Below are positions 35,014 through 44,131 of a stretch of DNA of 64,000 nt, in pieces. The notes under the pieces are model-generated. The model saw nothing but the letters and a program-made list of their open reading frames with translations. It did no database searches and had not been told where the DNA came from. Each line of letters begins with the position of its first letter. Position 1 is the stretch's first letter. The position numbers were made by a program, and so were the translations under genes. Source of the DNA: Nitrospira sp. (lineage in GTDB: Bacteria; Nitrospirota; Nitrospiria; Nitrospirales; Nitrospiraceae); the NCBI GenBank assembly GCA_029865225.1, contig JAOUHJ010000007.1, positions 1 to 64,000 on the forward strand. Direction: 5' to 3'.

Positions 35014-36372
35014 ATGGGGATACTGTCGTCGCTATTTACGGGCGTCAGCGGGCTCAACGCGAATGGGAATGCGTTATCGGTCATAGGGAACAATATCGCC
35101 AACCTGAGTACGATCGGGTTCAAATCCAGCCGTTCCGTGTTCGCTGATCTGATCAGTTCTTCACTCGGAGGAGCGGGCGGGGCGATTCAGACGGGTCTGG
35201 GTGTGTCACTCAACGGAGTGCAGGGAAACTTCAGTCAGGGGTCCCTCAGCACGACGAGCAATGCACTGGATTTGGCGATCGACGGTAATGGCTTCTTTGT
35301 CCTCCGCGATACGAGCGGGGCGCCGTTCTATTCACGGGCAGGACAATTTCATCTGGATGCTCAGAGCCGCATCGTCGACCCAAGCGGATTCTTCCTACAA
35401 GGCTATCAAGTCAATGCCAGCGGTCTGATCACGGCCAGCATCGGAGGGGTTACGTTACCCACCACGACTGCACCGCCAAATTCCACCACGACCGTCGATA
35501 TCGGGGCCAATCTCAATTCACAATCGACGACGAGCACCTTCTCACTCGTGGATCCCAATGGGACATCTCAGTTTTCGACGTCGTTCACCGTCTATGATTC
35601 CCTTGGCAATAGTCATCTCCTCACCACCTACTTTTCAAAGACTGCGGCGAACACGTGGGACTATAACATCGTCGGCAGTACGAATGAGGTTGTTACGGCC
35701 AATTACGATGTGTCCAATATCAATGCCTCGCTTGGACTCGTGCGCTTGGCTTCCGGAACCTTGACGTTTGCAACAAGCGGCGCACTCGATACCGAGAGCG
35801 TCATCACCAGTTACGACAGCGGTACCCCAGCGGGGACTGCAGGAGCCATAGTAGGACAAGCACAAATCGATTTTGTCGGTGCGACCACCGATCAGCTGAT
35901 TACTTTTGATTTTGGCACCAGCGTGACAACGGACGGTGGTGCGGGAGTCGACCTCACTACACAGTTCGGCGCGCCATCGGGGTTAGTCCAGCAGACTCAA
36001 AACGGTTTCGGTGCCGGAGCGCTCCAGGCATTTTCAGTGGAGACTGACGGGGTAATTAACGGAAGGTTCTCCAACGGGCAGGTTCGTCCGTTGGCTCAAT
36101 TGGCTCTCGCACGCTTCCCGGATCCATTGGGACTTGTTCGAACCGGTAAGAACACCTTCGCCGAGTCAGGCATATCCGGGCAACCGTTGGTCAGTCCCGC
36201 GACGTCTGCGGGCCTTGGGCGAATCCTTTCCAGCACGCTTGAGCTGTCGAATGTGGACCTTGGTGAAAGTTTTATCGAGATGATTGCAGCGCAGAGAGGG
36301 TTTCAGGCGAATTCGAGAGTGATCACGACTTCGGATGATATTCTCCAAGAATTGGTCAATCTGAAACGATAA
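35014..36372 (+). CDS. flgE: Flagellar hook protein FlgE
   Basis: A 452-residue hook subunit. It has the N-terminal helix SLFTGVSGLNANGNALSVIG with NNIANLSTIGFKSSRSVF, a long Thr/Ser-rich surface region, and the C-terminal LSNVDLGESFIEMIAAQRGF with QANSRVITTSDDILQELVNL. The ribosome binding site is GAGGAGGG. A strong hairpin follows, so the fliK-flgD-flgE unit ends here. Confidence 0.95.
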   Translation: MGILSSLFTGVSGLNANGNALSVIGNNIANLSTIGFKSSRSVFADLISSSLGGAGGAIQTGLGVSLNGVQGNFSQGSLSTTSNALDLAIDGNGFFVLRDTSGAPFYSRAGQFHLDAQSRIVDPSGFFLQGYQVNASGLITASIGGVTLPTTTAPPNSTTTVDIGANLNSQSTTSTFSLVDPNGTSQFSTSFTVYDSLGNSHLLTTYFSKTAANTWDYNIVGSTNEVVTANYDVSNINASLGLVRLASGTLTFATSGALDTESVITSYDSGTPAGTAGAIVGQAQIDFVGATTDQLITFDFGTSVTTDGGAGVDLTTQFGAPSGLVQQTQNGFGAGALQAFSVETDGVINGRFSNGQVRPLAQLALARFPDPLGLVRTGKNTFAESGISGQPLVSPATSAGLGRILSSTLELSNVDLGESFIEMIAAQRGFQANSRVITTSDDILQELVNLKR

Positions 36373-36380
36373 GTGCTAGA

Positions 36381-36418
36381 GGCTTGGCCTGGGGTGAGCA
36401 CGTGACCTAGGCCAAGCC
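36381..36418 (+). terminator. Hairpin after flgE
   Basis: GGCTTGGCCT (36381-36390) and AGGCCAAGCC (36409-36418) form a perfect ten-base stem with an 18-base loop, eight bases after the flgE stop. No T tract follows. Confidence 0.6.
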
Positions 36419-36467
36419 CACTCCGTCTCCCTCGTTCCCCCTCCGACCGTAGCACCCGCCCAGCCCC

Positions 36468-36503
36468 GTCAGTTTATTGACGCCGTCAACGGATTACTTG
36501 ACG
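36468..36503. promoter_or_regulatory. FleQ-like boxes upstream of the fliL promoter
   Basis: GTCAGTTTATTGAC (36468-36481) read on the other strand is GTCAATAAACTGAC, 13 of 14 positions of the FleQ box. A second perfect palindrome, TTGACGCCGTCAA, overlaps it at 36477-36489, and a further TTGACG half-site lies at 36498-36503. The group sits about 105-140 bases upstream of the -24 element, as expected of a sigma-54 enhancer. Confidence 0.6.
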
Positions 36504-36604
36504 AGAAGTGAAGGAATTACCTTGCGCGTTTGGGGATTCCTCCGTAACTGCGCGTTGGCTGTACTGATTGCTGATCATCACAGTGATGGCCTAGTTCCAC
36601 ATAA

Positions 36605-36620
36605 TGGCATATGCATTGCA
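36605..36620 (+). promoter_or_regulatory. Sigma-54 promoter of the fliL-fliA operon
   Basis: TGGCAT-ATGCA-TTGCA has GG at 36606-36607 and GC at 36618-36619 with the required ten-base gap and a full TTGCA. Transcription should start near 36631, 30 bases before fliL. Confidence 0.85.
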
Positions 36621-36660
36621 ATCTCCCTCAGCTGGCCAACGAGTCATGTGAGGAGGAGTT

Positions 36661-37206
36661 ATGGCAGATGCTGCCGCAGCAGACGAAAAATCCTCAGTAG
36701 CGGTCCCCGCTCCTGCGTTTCCGATCAAATTACTCATAATCGTATCAGTGGTCGCACTTTTGTTTGGTGTCGGAGGGGCTGTGGTAGCTGTCAAGTTATT
36801 GGGCGGATCGGACAAAGGTTCGGAAAATTCAGAAGAGCATAAAAGCGAGGCGGCGGCGAAGTCCGACTCTCACAGCGGGGGAAAGCAAGGTCAGGCGGCC
36901 GCACCAGGCGCCATGTTCGACTTAGATCCCTTTATCGTGAACCTCGCGGATACGCCGGACGTTCGTTACTTGAAGATTACGATTAAACTTGAAGTGGAGA
37001 ATGAGGCCGTGTCCACGGACTTGTCTGCGCGAGTCCCTCAAGTCCGTGATGCCGTGCTGGTTTTGCTCAGTAGTAAGGATGTGAATGCCGTCCGGACGAC
37101 ACAAGGGAAATTCCAACTGCGTGACGAAATTACGCAGCGCATCAATAGCCTCCTCCCGAAACCCGGTGTCCGTTCCGCATACTTTACGGACTTCGTCGTT
37201 CAATAA
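36661..37206 (+). CDS. fliL: Flagellar basal body protein FliL
   Basis: A 181-residue single-pass inner-membrane protein. The membrane helix (LLIIVSVVALLFGVGGAVVA) is followed by a charged linker and the periplasmic domain with FDLDPFIVNLADTPDVRYLK and the C-terminal KPGVRSAYFTDFVVQ. FliL binds the stator near the rotor and supports its activity. ATG follows GAGGAGGAGTT. It is the first gene of a long operon running to fliA. Confidence 0.93.
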   Translation: MADAAAADEKSSVAVPAPAFPIKLLIIVSVVALLFGVGGAVVAVKLLGGSDKGSENSEEHKSEAAAKSDSHSGGKQGQAAAPGAMFDLDPFIVNLADTPDVRYLKITIKLEVENEAVSTDLSARVPQVRDAVLVLLSSKDVNAVRTTQGKFQLRDEITQRINSLLPKPGVRSAYFTDFVVQ

Positions 37207-37217
37207 CAGTCGACATT

Positions 37218-38192
37218 ATGGATAAAATTCTCTCGCAAGAAGAGATCGATGCGCTCTTGAAAGGGGTCGTCTCCGGAGAAGTCGATACGGCTCCCAAGGA
37301 AAACCAGCCAGCCAAAAAAAGAGTCTCCCAATACGATTTATTCAACCAAGAGCGGATCATTCGAGGTCGAATGCCCGGCATGGAGATGATCAACGATCGC
37401 TTCATTCGGCGTCAGTCCGTGGTCTGGACCAATATGTTCCGTGAGGCGATTGACTTCGCCGTCGTCGGAACGCAGGCGATCAAATTCGGTGAGTTTCTCA
37501 AGAAGATACCGATGCCGTCGTCCTTGAACGTGTTTCACATGCAACCGTTGCGGGGCAGCGCCCTCTTCGTGATGGACGCGTTCCTCGTGTATTTGATCGT
37601 GGACTATTTCTTTGGTGGGAAAGGTCAGACGCATGTGAAACCCGAAGGACGGGACTTCACGCCCGTCCAGCTGAGGGTCATCAAAAAATTGCTGCTTCAA
37701 GCGCTTGTCGATCTGGAAAGGGCTTGGCATGCCGTTGTGCCGGTGAAAGTGGAGTATTTGCGTTCTGAAAGCAATCCTCAGTTTGCGATGGTGGTCACCT
37801 CCTCTGAGGTTGTCGTGGTTGTGACGCTGCAGGTCGTGCTGGGAGAAACTGCACGGGAACTGTACATCGTCTATCCATATGCGATGCTCGAGCCCATCAA
37901 GGAGAAACTCTACTCCGGGTTGGTGTCAGATCAAGTGGATCAGGGCGGAGACTGGAGCCAGCGATTCCGCGAACGACTGCAAGAATGCTCACTCCCAATC
38001 GCCGTACGACTTGGATCAGCCACGGTGACGGTGAAGGATGTCATGAACTTCTCCAAGGGAGACGTGATCCTCCTTGATCAACGCCCAGGTGATCCACTTG
38101 ATTGCTATATCGAAGGCTATCAGAAGTTTCAAGGCAGTCCCGGAATCTATAAAGGCAATCATGCCTGTCGTGTGACCAAAGTGATGAACTAA
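37218..38192 (+). CDS. fliM: Flagellar motor switch protein FliM
   Basis: A 324-residue C-ring protein. The N-terminal peptide ILSQEEIDALLKGVVSG is the CheY-P binding site in this family. The middle domain carries the GGKG-like segment (FFGGKGQTHVKPEGRDFTPV) that contacts FliG. The C-terminal SpoA domain (CSLPIAVRLGSATVTVKDVM, GDVILLDQRPGDPLD) pairs with FliN. All parts are complete. Confidence 0.95.
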   Translation: MDKILSQEEIDALLKGVVSGEVDTAPKENQPAKKRVSQYDLFNQERIIRGRMPGMEMINDRFIRRQSVVWTNMFREAIDFAVVGTQAIKFGEFLKKIPMPSSLNVFHMQPLRGSALFVMDAFLVYLIVDYFFGGKGQTHVKPEGRDFTPVQLRVIKKLLLQALVDLERAWHAVVPVKVEYLRSESNPQFAMVVTSSEVVVVVTLQVVLGETARELYIVYPYAMLEPIKEKLYSGLVSDQVDQGGDWSQRFRERLQECSLPIAVRLGSATVTVKDVMNFSKGDVILLDQRPGDPLDCYIEGYQKFQGSPGIYKGNHACRVTKVMN

Positions 38193-38217
38193 TCCTCAGA
38201 CAACGAAGAGAGCAATT

Positions 38218-38586
38218 ATGGCTGAATCAGAATCTGCGATGCGCGCCGATCTTCAAGATGAAGGAAGGGCTTCTCCTCAGCCCGCTACGTTTCCGCCAGT
38301 TCAAGGCGGAGAAGTAGGAGGCACGCCGAAGAATATGGATTTTCTACTCGATATTCCCATGAGCGTCGCCGTGTATGTCGGGTCTACCAAAATGGCGATC
38401 CGCGATCTGTTGCAACTGGCCCAAGGCTCAGTCATCGAGCTGGACAAATTGGCCGGAGAACCGATGGAGGTGATGGTCAATAACAAGCTAGTGGCTCGAG
38501 GCGAGGTCGTCGTTGTGAATGAAAAATTCGGCATTCGACTGACGGATGTGGTCAGCGCGGCGGAGCGCGTGCAGCAGCTTCGCTGA
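38218..38586 (+). CDS. fliN: Flagellar motor switch protein FliN
   Basis: A 122-residue protein with a disordered N-terminal third and one SpoA domain: LLDIPMSVAVYVGSTKMAIR, LLQLAQGSVIELDKLAGEPM and VVNEKFGIRLTDVV. It forms the base of the C ring with the FliM C-terminus and binds FliH, here the receiver-FliH fusion. The order fliM-fliN is standard. Confidence 0.95.
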   Translation: MAESESAMRADLQDEGRASPQPATFPPVQGGEVGGTPKNMDFLLDIPMSVAVYVGSTKMAIRDLLQLAQGSVIELDKLAGEPMEVMVNNKLVARGEVVVVNEKFGIRLTDVVSAAERVQQLR

Positions 38587-38604
38587 GCGGCCGGAGGAGA
38601 GCTT

Positions 38605-39012
38605 GTGATCGATCTGTGGGAAAGCCTGTTCCGTACCGCCTCCGCCTTGGCGATTGTGTTGGTATTGATCGGAATTGTGACGGTTGTCTTCCGACGAATC
38701 ATGGGAAATCGATGGGGAGCGGTCGGAGGGCGTCCACTCGTTCAAGTGTTGGCCACAGGATATGTGGCTCCGCGTAAGACGATATCGCTGGTGTCAGTCG
38801 CCGGCGAGTATCTGATCGTTGGGACGACGGCAACCGATCTTGTCCCTCTGGGACGTATCAACGATTCAAGTCACGTGACAGAATTGCTGGCACAGACCGC
38901 GGACACGTCGTCCACGCAAACCTCGTCCATTCCGGATTCGGTCTTTTCGTCATGGCTTCGGCGTCGTGATCTCGTCACTGCCTCTAGCGAGAAGGACGTT
39001 CATGGACCATAG
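38605..39012 (+). CDS. fliO: Flagellar export protein FliO
   Basis: A 135-residue membrane protein with an N-terminal helix ([20 protein letters not shown]) and a short cytoplasmic beta domain ([40 protein letters not shown]), as in FliO/FliZ. It assists assembly of FliP. The GTG start follows GGAGGAGA. Its end overlaps the fliP start. Confidence 0.85.
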   Translation: MIDLWESLFRTASALAIVLVLIGIVTVVFRRIMGNRWGAVGGRPLVQVLATGYVAPRKTISLVSVAGEYLIVGTTATDLVPLGRINDSSHVTELLAQTADTSSTQTSSIPDSVFSSWLRRRDLVTASSEKDVHGP

Positions 39013-39769
39013 TCTCAAGAAGGGATACATGATCATCTGGGTGAGCGGCCTCTGTGCGACAGCGCTCTTCCTGATGTCGGCATCTGAGGTGATGGCGAGT
39101 GGTCCGTCTCTCAGTCTCGATTTCGGACCAGACGGTCCCAAACAAACCGCCGTCGTCATCCAGATCCTAATCCTTCTCACGGTGCTGTCCCTGGCGCCGG
39201 CCCTCTTCATCATGGTGACCTCGTTCACGCGGATCGTCATTGTGCTGTCATTCCTGCGTCAGGCGCTTGGAACTCAGGCGGTTCCTCCCAATCAAGTCTT
39301 GTTGTCATTGGCCCTATTCTTAACGATGTTCATCATGGCGCCGGTTGGTCAGGCTGTGTACAGCAGTGCCTTGCAACCGCTCATGGCAGAGCAAATCTCG
39401 TATGAAGAGGCCTGGGAGAAAGGAAGTGCGCCGATTCGCGGATTCATGCTGCGTCAGGTCAGAGACAAGGATTTGGAACTGTTCATCACGTTGAGTCAAA
39501 TTCCCAAGCCGGAACGAGTGGAAGATGTCCCGACTCACGCGATTATTCCTGCGTTCATTCTCAGTGAGCTGAGGATCGCATTCCAAATTGGTTTTTTGAT
39601 CTATATCCCGTTTTTGATCGTCGATATGGTCGTCGCGAGCATTCTCATGTCGATGGGAATGATGCTTCTGCCGCCAGTGGTGATCTCACTTCCGTTCAAG
39701 TTGATTCTCTTTGTCTTAGCCGACGGGTGGTATTTGGTTGTGGGGTCGATGGTGAGAAGCTTTCAGTGA
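39002..39769 (+). CDS. fliP: Flagellar export gate protein FliP
   Basis: About 255 residues from the ATG at 39002, which gives a signal-peptide start, [20 protein letters not shown]. The conserved family blocks are present: [20 protein letters not shown], then [20 protein letters not shown] and the Pro-rich loop, and near the end the [20 protein letters not shown] segment. FliP pentamers form the export gate with FliQ and FliR. GAGAAGGA is its ribosome binding site, inside fliO. Confidence 0.95.
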   Translation: MDHSLKKGYMIIWVSGLCATALFLMSASEVMASGPSLSLDFGPDGPKQTAVVIQILILLTVLSLAPALFIMVTSFTRIVIVLSFLRQALGTQAVPPNQVLLSLALFLTMFIMAPVGQAVYSSALQPLMAEQISYEEAWEKGSAPIRGFMLRQVRDKDLELFITLSQIPKPERVEDVPTHAIIPAFILSELRIAFQIGFLIYIPFLIVDMVVASILMSMGMMLLPPVVISLPFKLILFVLADGWYLVVGSMVRSFQ

Positions 39770-39866
39770 AGCATGGATAGTGTAGCGTGATACGTGAAGC
39801 GCCGTGCTCCGGTCGGTTGGAGAACGTTTCACGAACCACAAGATACGAGCAACGAGGGAACACGCC

Positions 39867-40136
39867 ATGACGCCAGAAATGGTGACTGAATTGGGTAGGC
39901 AGGCACTTGAAACCACGCTGTTGGTGTCGTCTCCGATCCTTGGGCTGAGTCTGGTTATCGGACTGGCCATCAGTGCCTTGCAGGCCATGACGCAGTTGAA
40001 TGAAGCCACGCTGACCTTTGTGCCGAAGGTGTTGGCGCTCTTTGGGGCATTGCTCTTATTTCTGCCGTGGATGCTGAGCGTGATGACCACGTATATGTCG
40101 AATCTGCTCATGAATATTCCGAACTACGTGCATTAG
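39867..40136 (+). CDS. fliQ: Flagellar export gate protein FliQ
   Basis: An 89-residue protein of two membrane helices: LETTLLVSSPILGLSLVIGL and VLALFGALLLFLPWMLSVMT, with the loop motif QAMTQLNEATLTFVPK between them. The ATG at 39867 follows GAGGGAA; an open frame upstream is not conserved. The 97-base gap after fliP holds no promoter that I can see. Confidence 0.95.
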   Translation: MTPEMVTELGRQALETTLLVSSPILGLSLVIGLAISALQAMTQLNEATLTFVPKVLALFGALLLFLPWMLSVMTTYMSNLLMNIPNYVH

Positions 40137-40145
40137 TGACACACG

Positions 40146-40934
40146 ATGGCTTTCGTGCAGCCGATTCACATACTGCTTCCGGAATTCCAGGCCTTCCTGG
40201 TCCTCATTTCCCGCATCGGCGGACTGCTGGCTGCAGTCCCCGTCTTGAGCGGACGCGCGGTTCCACTGAAGGTCAAAGTCGCGCTGATTCTGAGTTTGGG
40301 ACTGTTGCTCGCTCCGATGCTCCATCTCCCGAGCATGCCGTATGACCCACTGGCTCTCGCAGCCGGGCTGGTGAGCGAAATGACAATCGGTCTGGCGATT
40401 GGGTTGGCGGTTCGGCTGCTTTTCAGTGCACTTGAGGTTGCGGGTGAACTGATCGGTATTCAAATGGGGTTTGGTGTCGTTCAGCTGTTTGATCCGGCCA
40501 CGGCAGCCCAGACTCCCATCATCGCACGATTCTTTTCCTTGTTGGCATCGCTCGTGTTTCTGTCGATGAATGGCCATATGTTTCTCGTGGCGACCATTCT
40601 TTCAAGTTATGAGGCTATTCCGGCGTTCGGGGCGTCTCTTCCGGGGAGCGTGGCGGATGATGTCTTGAGGTTGTCTCAGAACATGTTTTTGCTCGGGTTG
40701 AAATTAGCTGCGCCGGTGCTCGTCGTAATTTTTGTGATCAATATTCTGTTAGCCATGCTGGGACGGGCGGTCAGTCAAATCAACGTGTTCGTCTTGAGTT
40801 TTCCTGTGACGATTGCCGGAGGGTTGGCCGTCTTGGCGCTCTCCATGCCGTTTACGGTTGGGCTCTTGGCACGGGAGCTGGAGCAACTGCAATTCACCAT
40901 CCAGGGGCTTCTGAAAGCATTGGGACATGGCTGA
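40146..40934 (+). CDS. fliR: Flagellar export gate protein FliR
   Basis: A 262-residue protein with about six membrane helices and the family motifs RIGGLLAAVPVLSGRAVPLK and ELIGIQMGFGVVQLFDPA. It completes the FliPQR gate. The stop overlaps the flhB start by eight bases, matching the FliR-FlhB fusion seen in some lineages; here they remain separate. Confidence 0.94.
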   Translation: MAFVQPIHILLPEFQAFLVLISRIGGLLAAVPVLSGRAVPLKVKVALILSLGLLLAPMLHLPSMPYDPLALAAGLVSEMTIGLAIGLAVRLLFSALEVAGELIGIQMGFGVVQLFDPATAAQTPIIARFFSLLASLVFLSMNGHMFLVATILSSYEAIPAFGASLPGSVADDVLRLSQNMFLLGLKLAAPVLVVIFVINILLAMLGRAVSQINVFVLSFPVTIAGGLAVLALSMPFTVGLLARELEQLQFTIQGLLKALGHG

Positions 40935-42003
40935 AGACAAGTCCAATAAGACAGAGCCCGCGACTCCGAAACGAAAGGAGGAGGCGCGTCGAAAAGGGCA
41001 GGTCGCGATCAGTCGCGACGTGTCGACGGCGGCCATTCTCTTAGGGGGGATTGGGTTGTTGGCGGCGATGTTGCCGGTCGGCCTACAGCGAATGACGGAG
41101 ATGACGAGGCAAGGGCTCACGCTTTCGTTCCCAGCCGAATTCTACGAAGGAATGTCCATCGAGCAAGTCTACACGGTTGTCATCCAAGCCGGGCTCACGG
41201 TCTTTGTGTTGAGTCTTCCGATCGTCGTCGGAGTGTTTGTGGTCGGAAGTGCCGCCTCCCTCTTGCAGACTGGCCTGTTATGGAAATCAAACGGGCTGCA
41301 GCCGGAATTCTCCCGCATCAATCCGATCAAAGGGCTTTCCAAGCTGGCCTCGTTCCGGTCCGTGATGGAATTGATTAAGGGTCTGTTCAAGATTGCGATC
41401 GTCACGGGGGTCGGTCTCTGGGTCGTCCGGCACGACATCTTACGAATACCTGAACTGATCGAATTTGATATGGGATCGGTCTTACAGACGACCGGTTGGT
41501 TGTCACTGAAAGTCGGATTGGCCGTTGCCGGGGCTATCGCGGGGCTGGCCGTGCTCGATTATTTTTATCAGCGTTATGAGTGGGAACGAGACCTTCGCAT
41601 GTCGAAAGAAGAAATCAAGGAAGAGCACAAGTCCACAGAGGGCGATCCCTTAATTAAAAGTCGAGTACGGACCGTTCAGCGAGAGTTGACGAAGAAGCGC
41701 ATGATGGCTGCGGTCAAGACGGCGGACGTTGTGATTACCAACCCAACACATCTAGCTGTCGCCCTGAAATACGACACGGCGAAGATGGCGGCCCCGGTTG
41801 TTGTGGCGAAAGGAGCAGGCCTGATCGCCGAGAAGATTCGCGAGCTGGCACGGCATCATGGGGTGCCGGTCGTGGAAAACAAGTTCGTGGCGAGAACGAT
41901 CTTTAAACTCGTCGAGATCGGAAATGAAATTCCGAATGATCTCTACCGTGCCGTGGCTGAAATTCTGGCCTTCGTGTACCGCGCCAGAGGCGTGGCACCA
42001 TAA
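40927..42003 (+). CDS. flhB: Flagellar export switch protein FlhB
   Basis: A 358-residue protein with a charged N-terminus (KTEPATPKRKEEARRKGQVA), four membrane helices, and the cytoplasmic autocleavage site NPTH in TADVVITNPTHLAVALKYD. Cleavage between Asn and Pro allows FliK to switch export from hook to filament substrates. The frame is complete. Confidence 0.95.
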   Translation: MAEDKSNKTEPATPKRKEEARRKGQVAISRDVSTAAILLGGIGLLAAMLPVGLQRMTEMTRQGLTLSFPAEFYEGMSIEQVYTVVIQAGLTVFVLSLPIVVGVFVVGSAASLLQTGLLWKSNGLQPEFSRINPIKGLSKLASFRSVMELIKGLFKIAIVTGVGLWVVRHDILRIPELIEFDMGSVLQTTGWLSLKVGLAVAGAIAGLAVLDYFYQRYEWERDLRMSKEEIKEEHKSTEGDPLIKSRVRTVQRELTKKRMMAAVKTADVVITNPTHLAVALKYDTAKMAAPVVVAKGAGLIAEKIRELARHHGVPVVENKFVARTIFKLVEIGNEIPNDLYRAVAEILAFVYRARGVAP

Positions 42004-42026
42004 GCATTGGATAGACTCATATAGGC

Positions 42027-44123
42027 ATGGCAACAGCAACAGAACCCATAAGCGGGAATCAGCTCCTGAAACACCCGGACATTCTGATGTCCGTTGGAGT
42101 GGTAGCCATTATCATGGTGATGCTGCTGCCGCTACCGCGTTTCATGCTGGATCTGCTGCTGAGTTTTGATATTACGCTCTCGGTCATCATTCTGCTCGTG
42201 GGGCTCCAGGTACGGAGACCGATCGAGTTTTCCGTATTTCCCTCCATCCTCCTCATAATCACGTTGTTCCGGTTGTCCCTCAACATCGCTTCGACCCGAC
42301 TGATTCTGTTGCATGGCAATGAGGGGGCTGGAGCGGCAGGCGAGGTTATTCGGGCATTCGGAAATTTCATCGTGGGGGGAAATTATACGGTCGGCTTGGT
42401 CGTGTTCACCATTCTCGTCATCATCAATTTTGTCGTTGTGACAAAGGGGGCGGGACGGGTGGCTGAAGTGGCGGCTCGCTTCACATTGGACGCGATGCCT
42501 GGGAAACAGATGAGCATTGACGCGGATCTCAATGCCGGTCTGATCAATGAAACTGAAGCACGCCGCCGTAGGCGAGAGATCACGGAAGAGGCTGACTTTT
42601 ACGGTGCGATGGACGGTGCCAGCAAGTTTGTGCGAGGGGATGCGATCGCGGCTGTGATTATCATTTTGGTTAACATTCTCGGTGGCTTGGCGATCGGTAT
42701 TTTGCAGCAGGGAATGAGTCCTGGGTTGGCAGCGCAAACCTATACGGTGCTGACCGTCGGTGAGGGATTAGTCGCGCAGATTCCCGCTCTGATCGTCTCA
42801 ACGGCGGCCGGTATTGTCGTGACGCGTGCCGCTTCGGAAACAGATCTGGGTGGAGAGATGGCTCGCCAGCTGTTGATGTCCTCCAAAGCGGTGGGCGTTG
42901 CAGCCGGGATTCTCCTGACGCTCGGACTCGTGCCGGGCCTTCCACATGTGGCGTTTCTCGTATTGGGTGGTGCGGTCGCGTGGATCGCCTACCATCTTCA
43001 CCAGCAAGAACAGGTCCAGGCGACGCCGACACCGGCTCCCGTCACGGCCAAGGTGGAAGAGGGCGTCACCCGCGTGACGCCGCTCGACCTCATGGAAGTT
43101 CAGGTCGGGTATGGACTGATCGGACTCGTTGAGGGCACGCAAGGAACTGCATTGCTGGATCGGATTAAGGCGCTCCGGCGGCAGTTTGCTGAATCGATGG
43201 GCTTTGTAGTACCCCCGATTCACATTCGTGACAACCTCCAGCTCCGCCCGAATGAGTATGCCATTATTTTGAAGGGGGTGGAGGTCGCCAAAGCGGATGT
43301 CATGCCTGGTCATCTCTTGGCGATCGATCCCGGAACCGGGCAGCGAGGGTTGGTGAAGGGGATTGAGACTAAAGAACCCGCATTCGGCCTGCCAGCGCTG
43401 TGGGTTCCTGATGATGCTCGTGAGCAGGCTCAGATTGCCGGCTATACGGTCGTTGATGCCAGTTCCGCCATTGCGACGCATCTTTCTGAGTTGATCAAAC
43501 GCCATGGACATGAATTGCTGGGAAGACAAGAAGTTCAAACGTTGTTGGATGAGGTCGGCAAAGCGCACCCCAAGCTGGTGGAGGAACTCATCCCGACCCT
43601 GTTGCCGCTTGGGACGGTTGTGCGCGTTCTCGGCAATCTCCTCAAAGAAGGGATCCCCATCCGAGACCTCCGATCCATTTTGGAGGCCATCTCAGACCAG
43701 GCGACGAACATCAAGGACGCGGATATCCTCACGGAGTACGCGCGGCAATCGCTTGCCAGAACCATCACCAAACAATATCAGGCGCCGGACGGAACACTTC
43801 AGGTCATTACGTTGGACCCACGGCTTGATCGATCATTGGCGGACCAAGTCGCAGCACTCCCGCCTGGTGCCGTGTTGAACCTCGATCCGACGCTCTCACA
43901 CAAACTTCTGAGCAATCTGAAGCAAGCGGCTGAACGAGTTGCCGCTCGAGGGCAGCAACCGATTGTCCTATGCTCGCAAGTTGTGCGCCGCCACCTTCGG
44001 CGGCTCAGCGATCGTCTGCTGCATTCCGTGCCTGTCATGGGTTTGAACGAAGTCGATTCGTTCGTTCGTTTGCAATCCCTCGATACCGTTCGAATCGATC
44101 TGGAATTGGCACAGCCGTCCTAG
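42027..44123 (+). CDS. flhA: Flagellar export protein FlhA
   Basis: A 698-residue protein with eight membrane helices in the first 330 residues, the conserved FHIPEP-type loop (VVVTKGAGRVAEVAARFTLD, AMPGKQMSIDADLNAGLIN), and a large cytoplasmic domain that forms the nonameric ring. That ring docks chaperone-substrate complexes (HELLGRQEVQTLLDEVGKAH; LVEELIPTLLPLGTVVRVL). It couples proton flow to export. Confidence 0.95.
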   Translation: MATATEPISGNQLLKHPDILMSVGVVAIIMVMLLPLPRFMLDLLLSFDITLSVIILLVGLQVRRPIEFSVFPSILLIITLFRLSLNIASTRLILLHGNEGAGAAGEVIRAFGNFIVGGNYTVGLVVFTILVIINFVVVTKGAGRVAEVAARFTLDAMPGKQMSIDADLNAGLINETEARRRRREITEEADFYGAMDGASKFVRGDAIAAVIIILVNILGGLAIGILQQGMSPGLAAQTYTVLTVGEGLVAQIPALIVSTAAGIVVTRAASETDLGGEMARQLLMSSKAVGVAAGILLTLGLVPGLPHVAFLVLGGAVAWIAYHLHQQEQVQATPTPAPVTAKVEEGVTRVTPLDLMEVQVGYGLIGLVEGTQGTALLDRIKALRRQFAESMGFVVPPIHIRDNLQLRPNEYAIILKGVEVAKADVMPGHLLAIDPGTGQRGLVKGIETKEPAFGLPALWVPDDAREQAQIAGYTVVDASSAIATHLSELIKRHGHELLGRQEVQTLLDEVGKAHPKLVEELIPTLLPLGTVVRVLGNLLKEGIPIRDLRSILEAISDQATNIKDADILTEYARQSLARTITKQYQAPDGTLQVITLDPRLDRSLADQVAALPPGAVLNLDPTLSHKLLSNLKQAAERVAARGQQPIVLCSQVVRRHLRRLSDRLLHSVPVMGLNEVDSFVRLQSLDTVRIDLELAQPS

Positions 44124-44131
44124 GATAAGCG

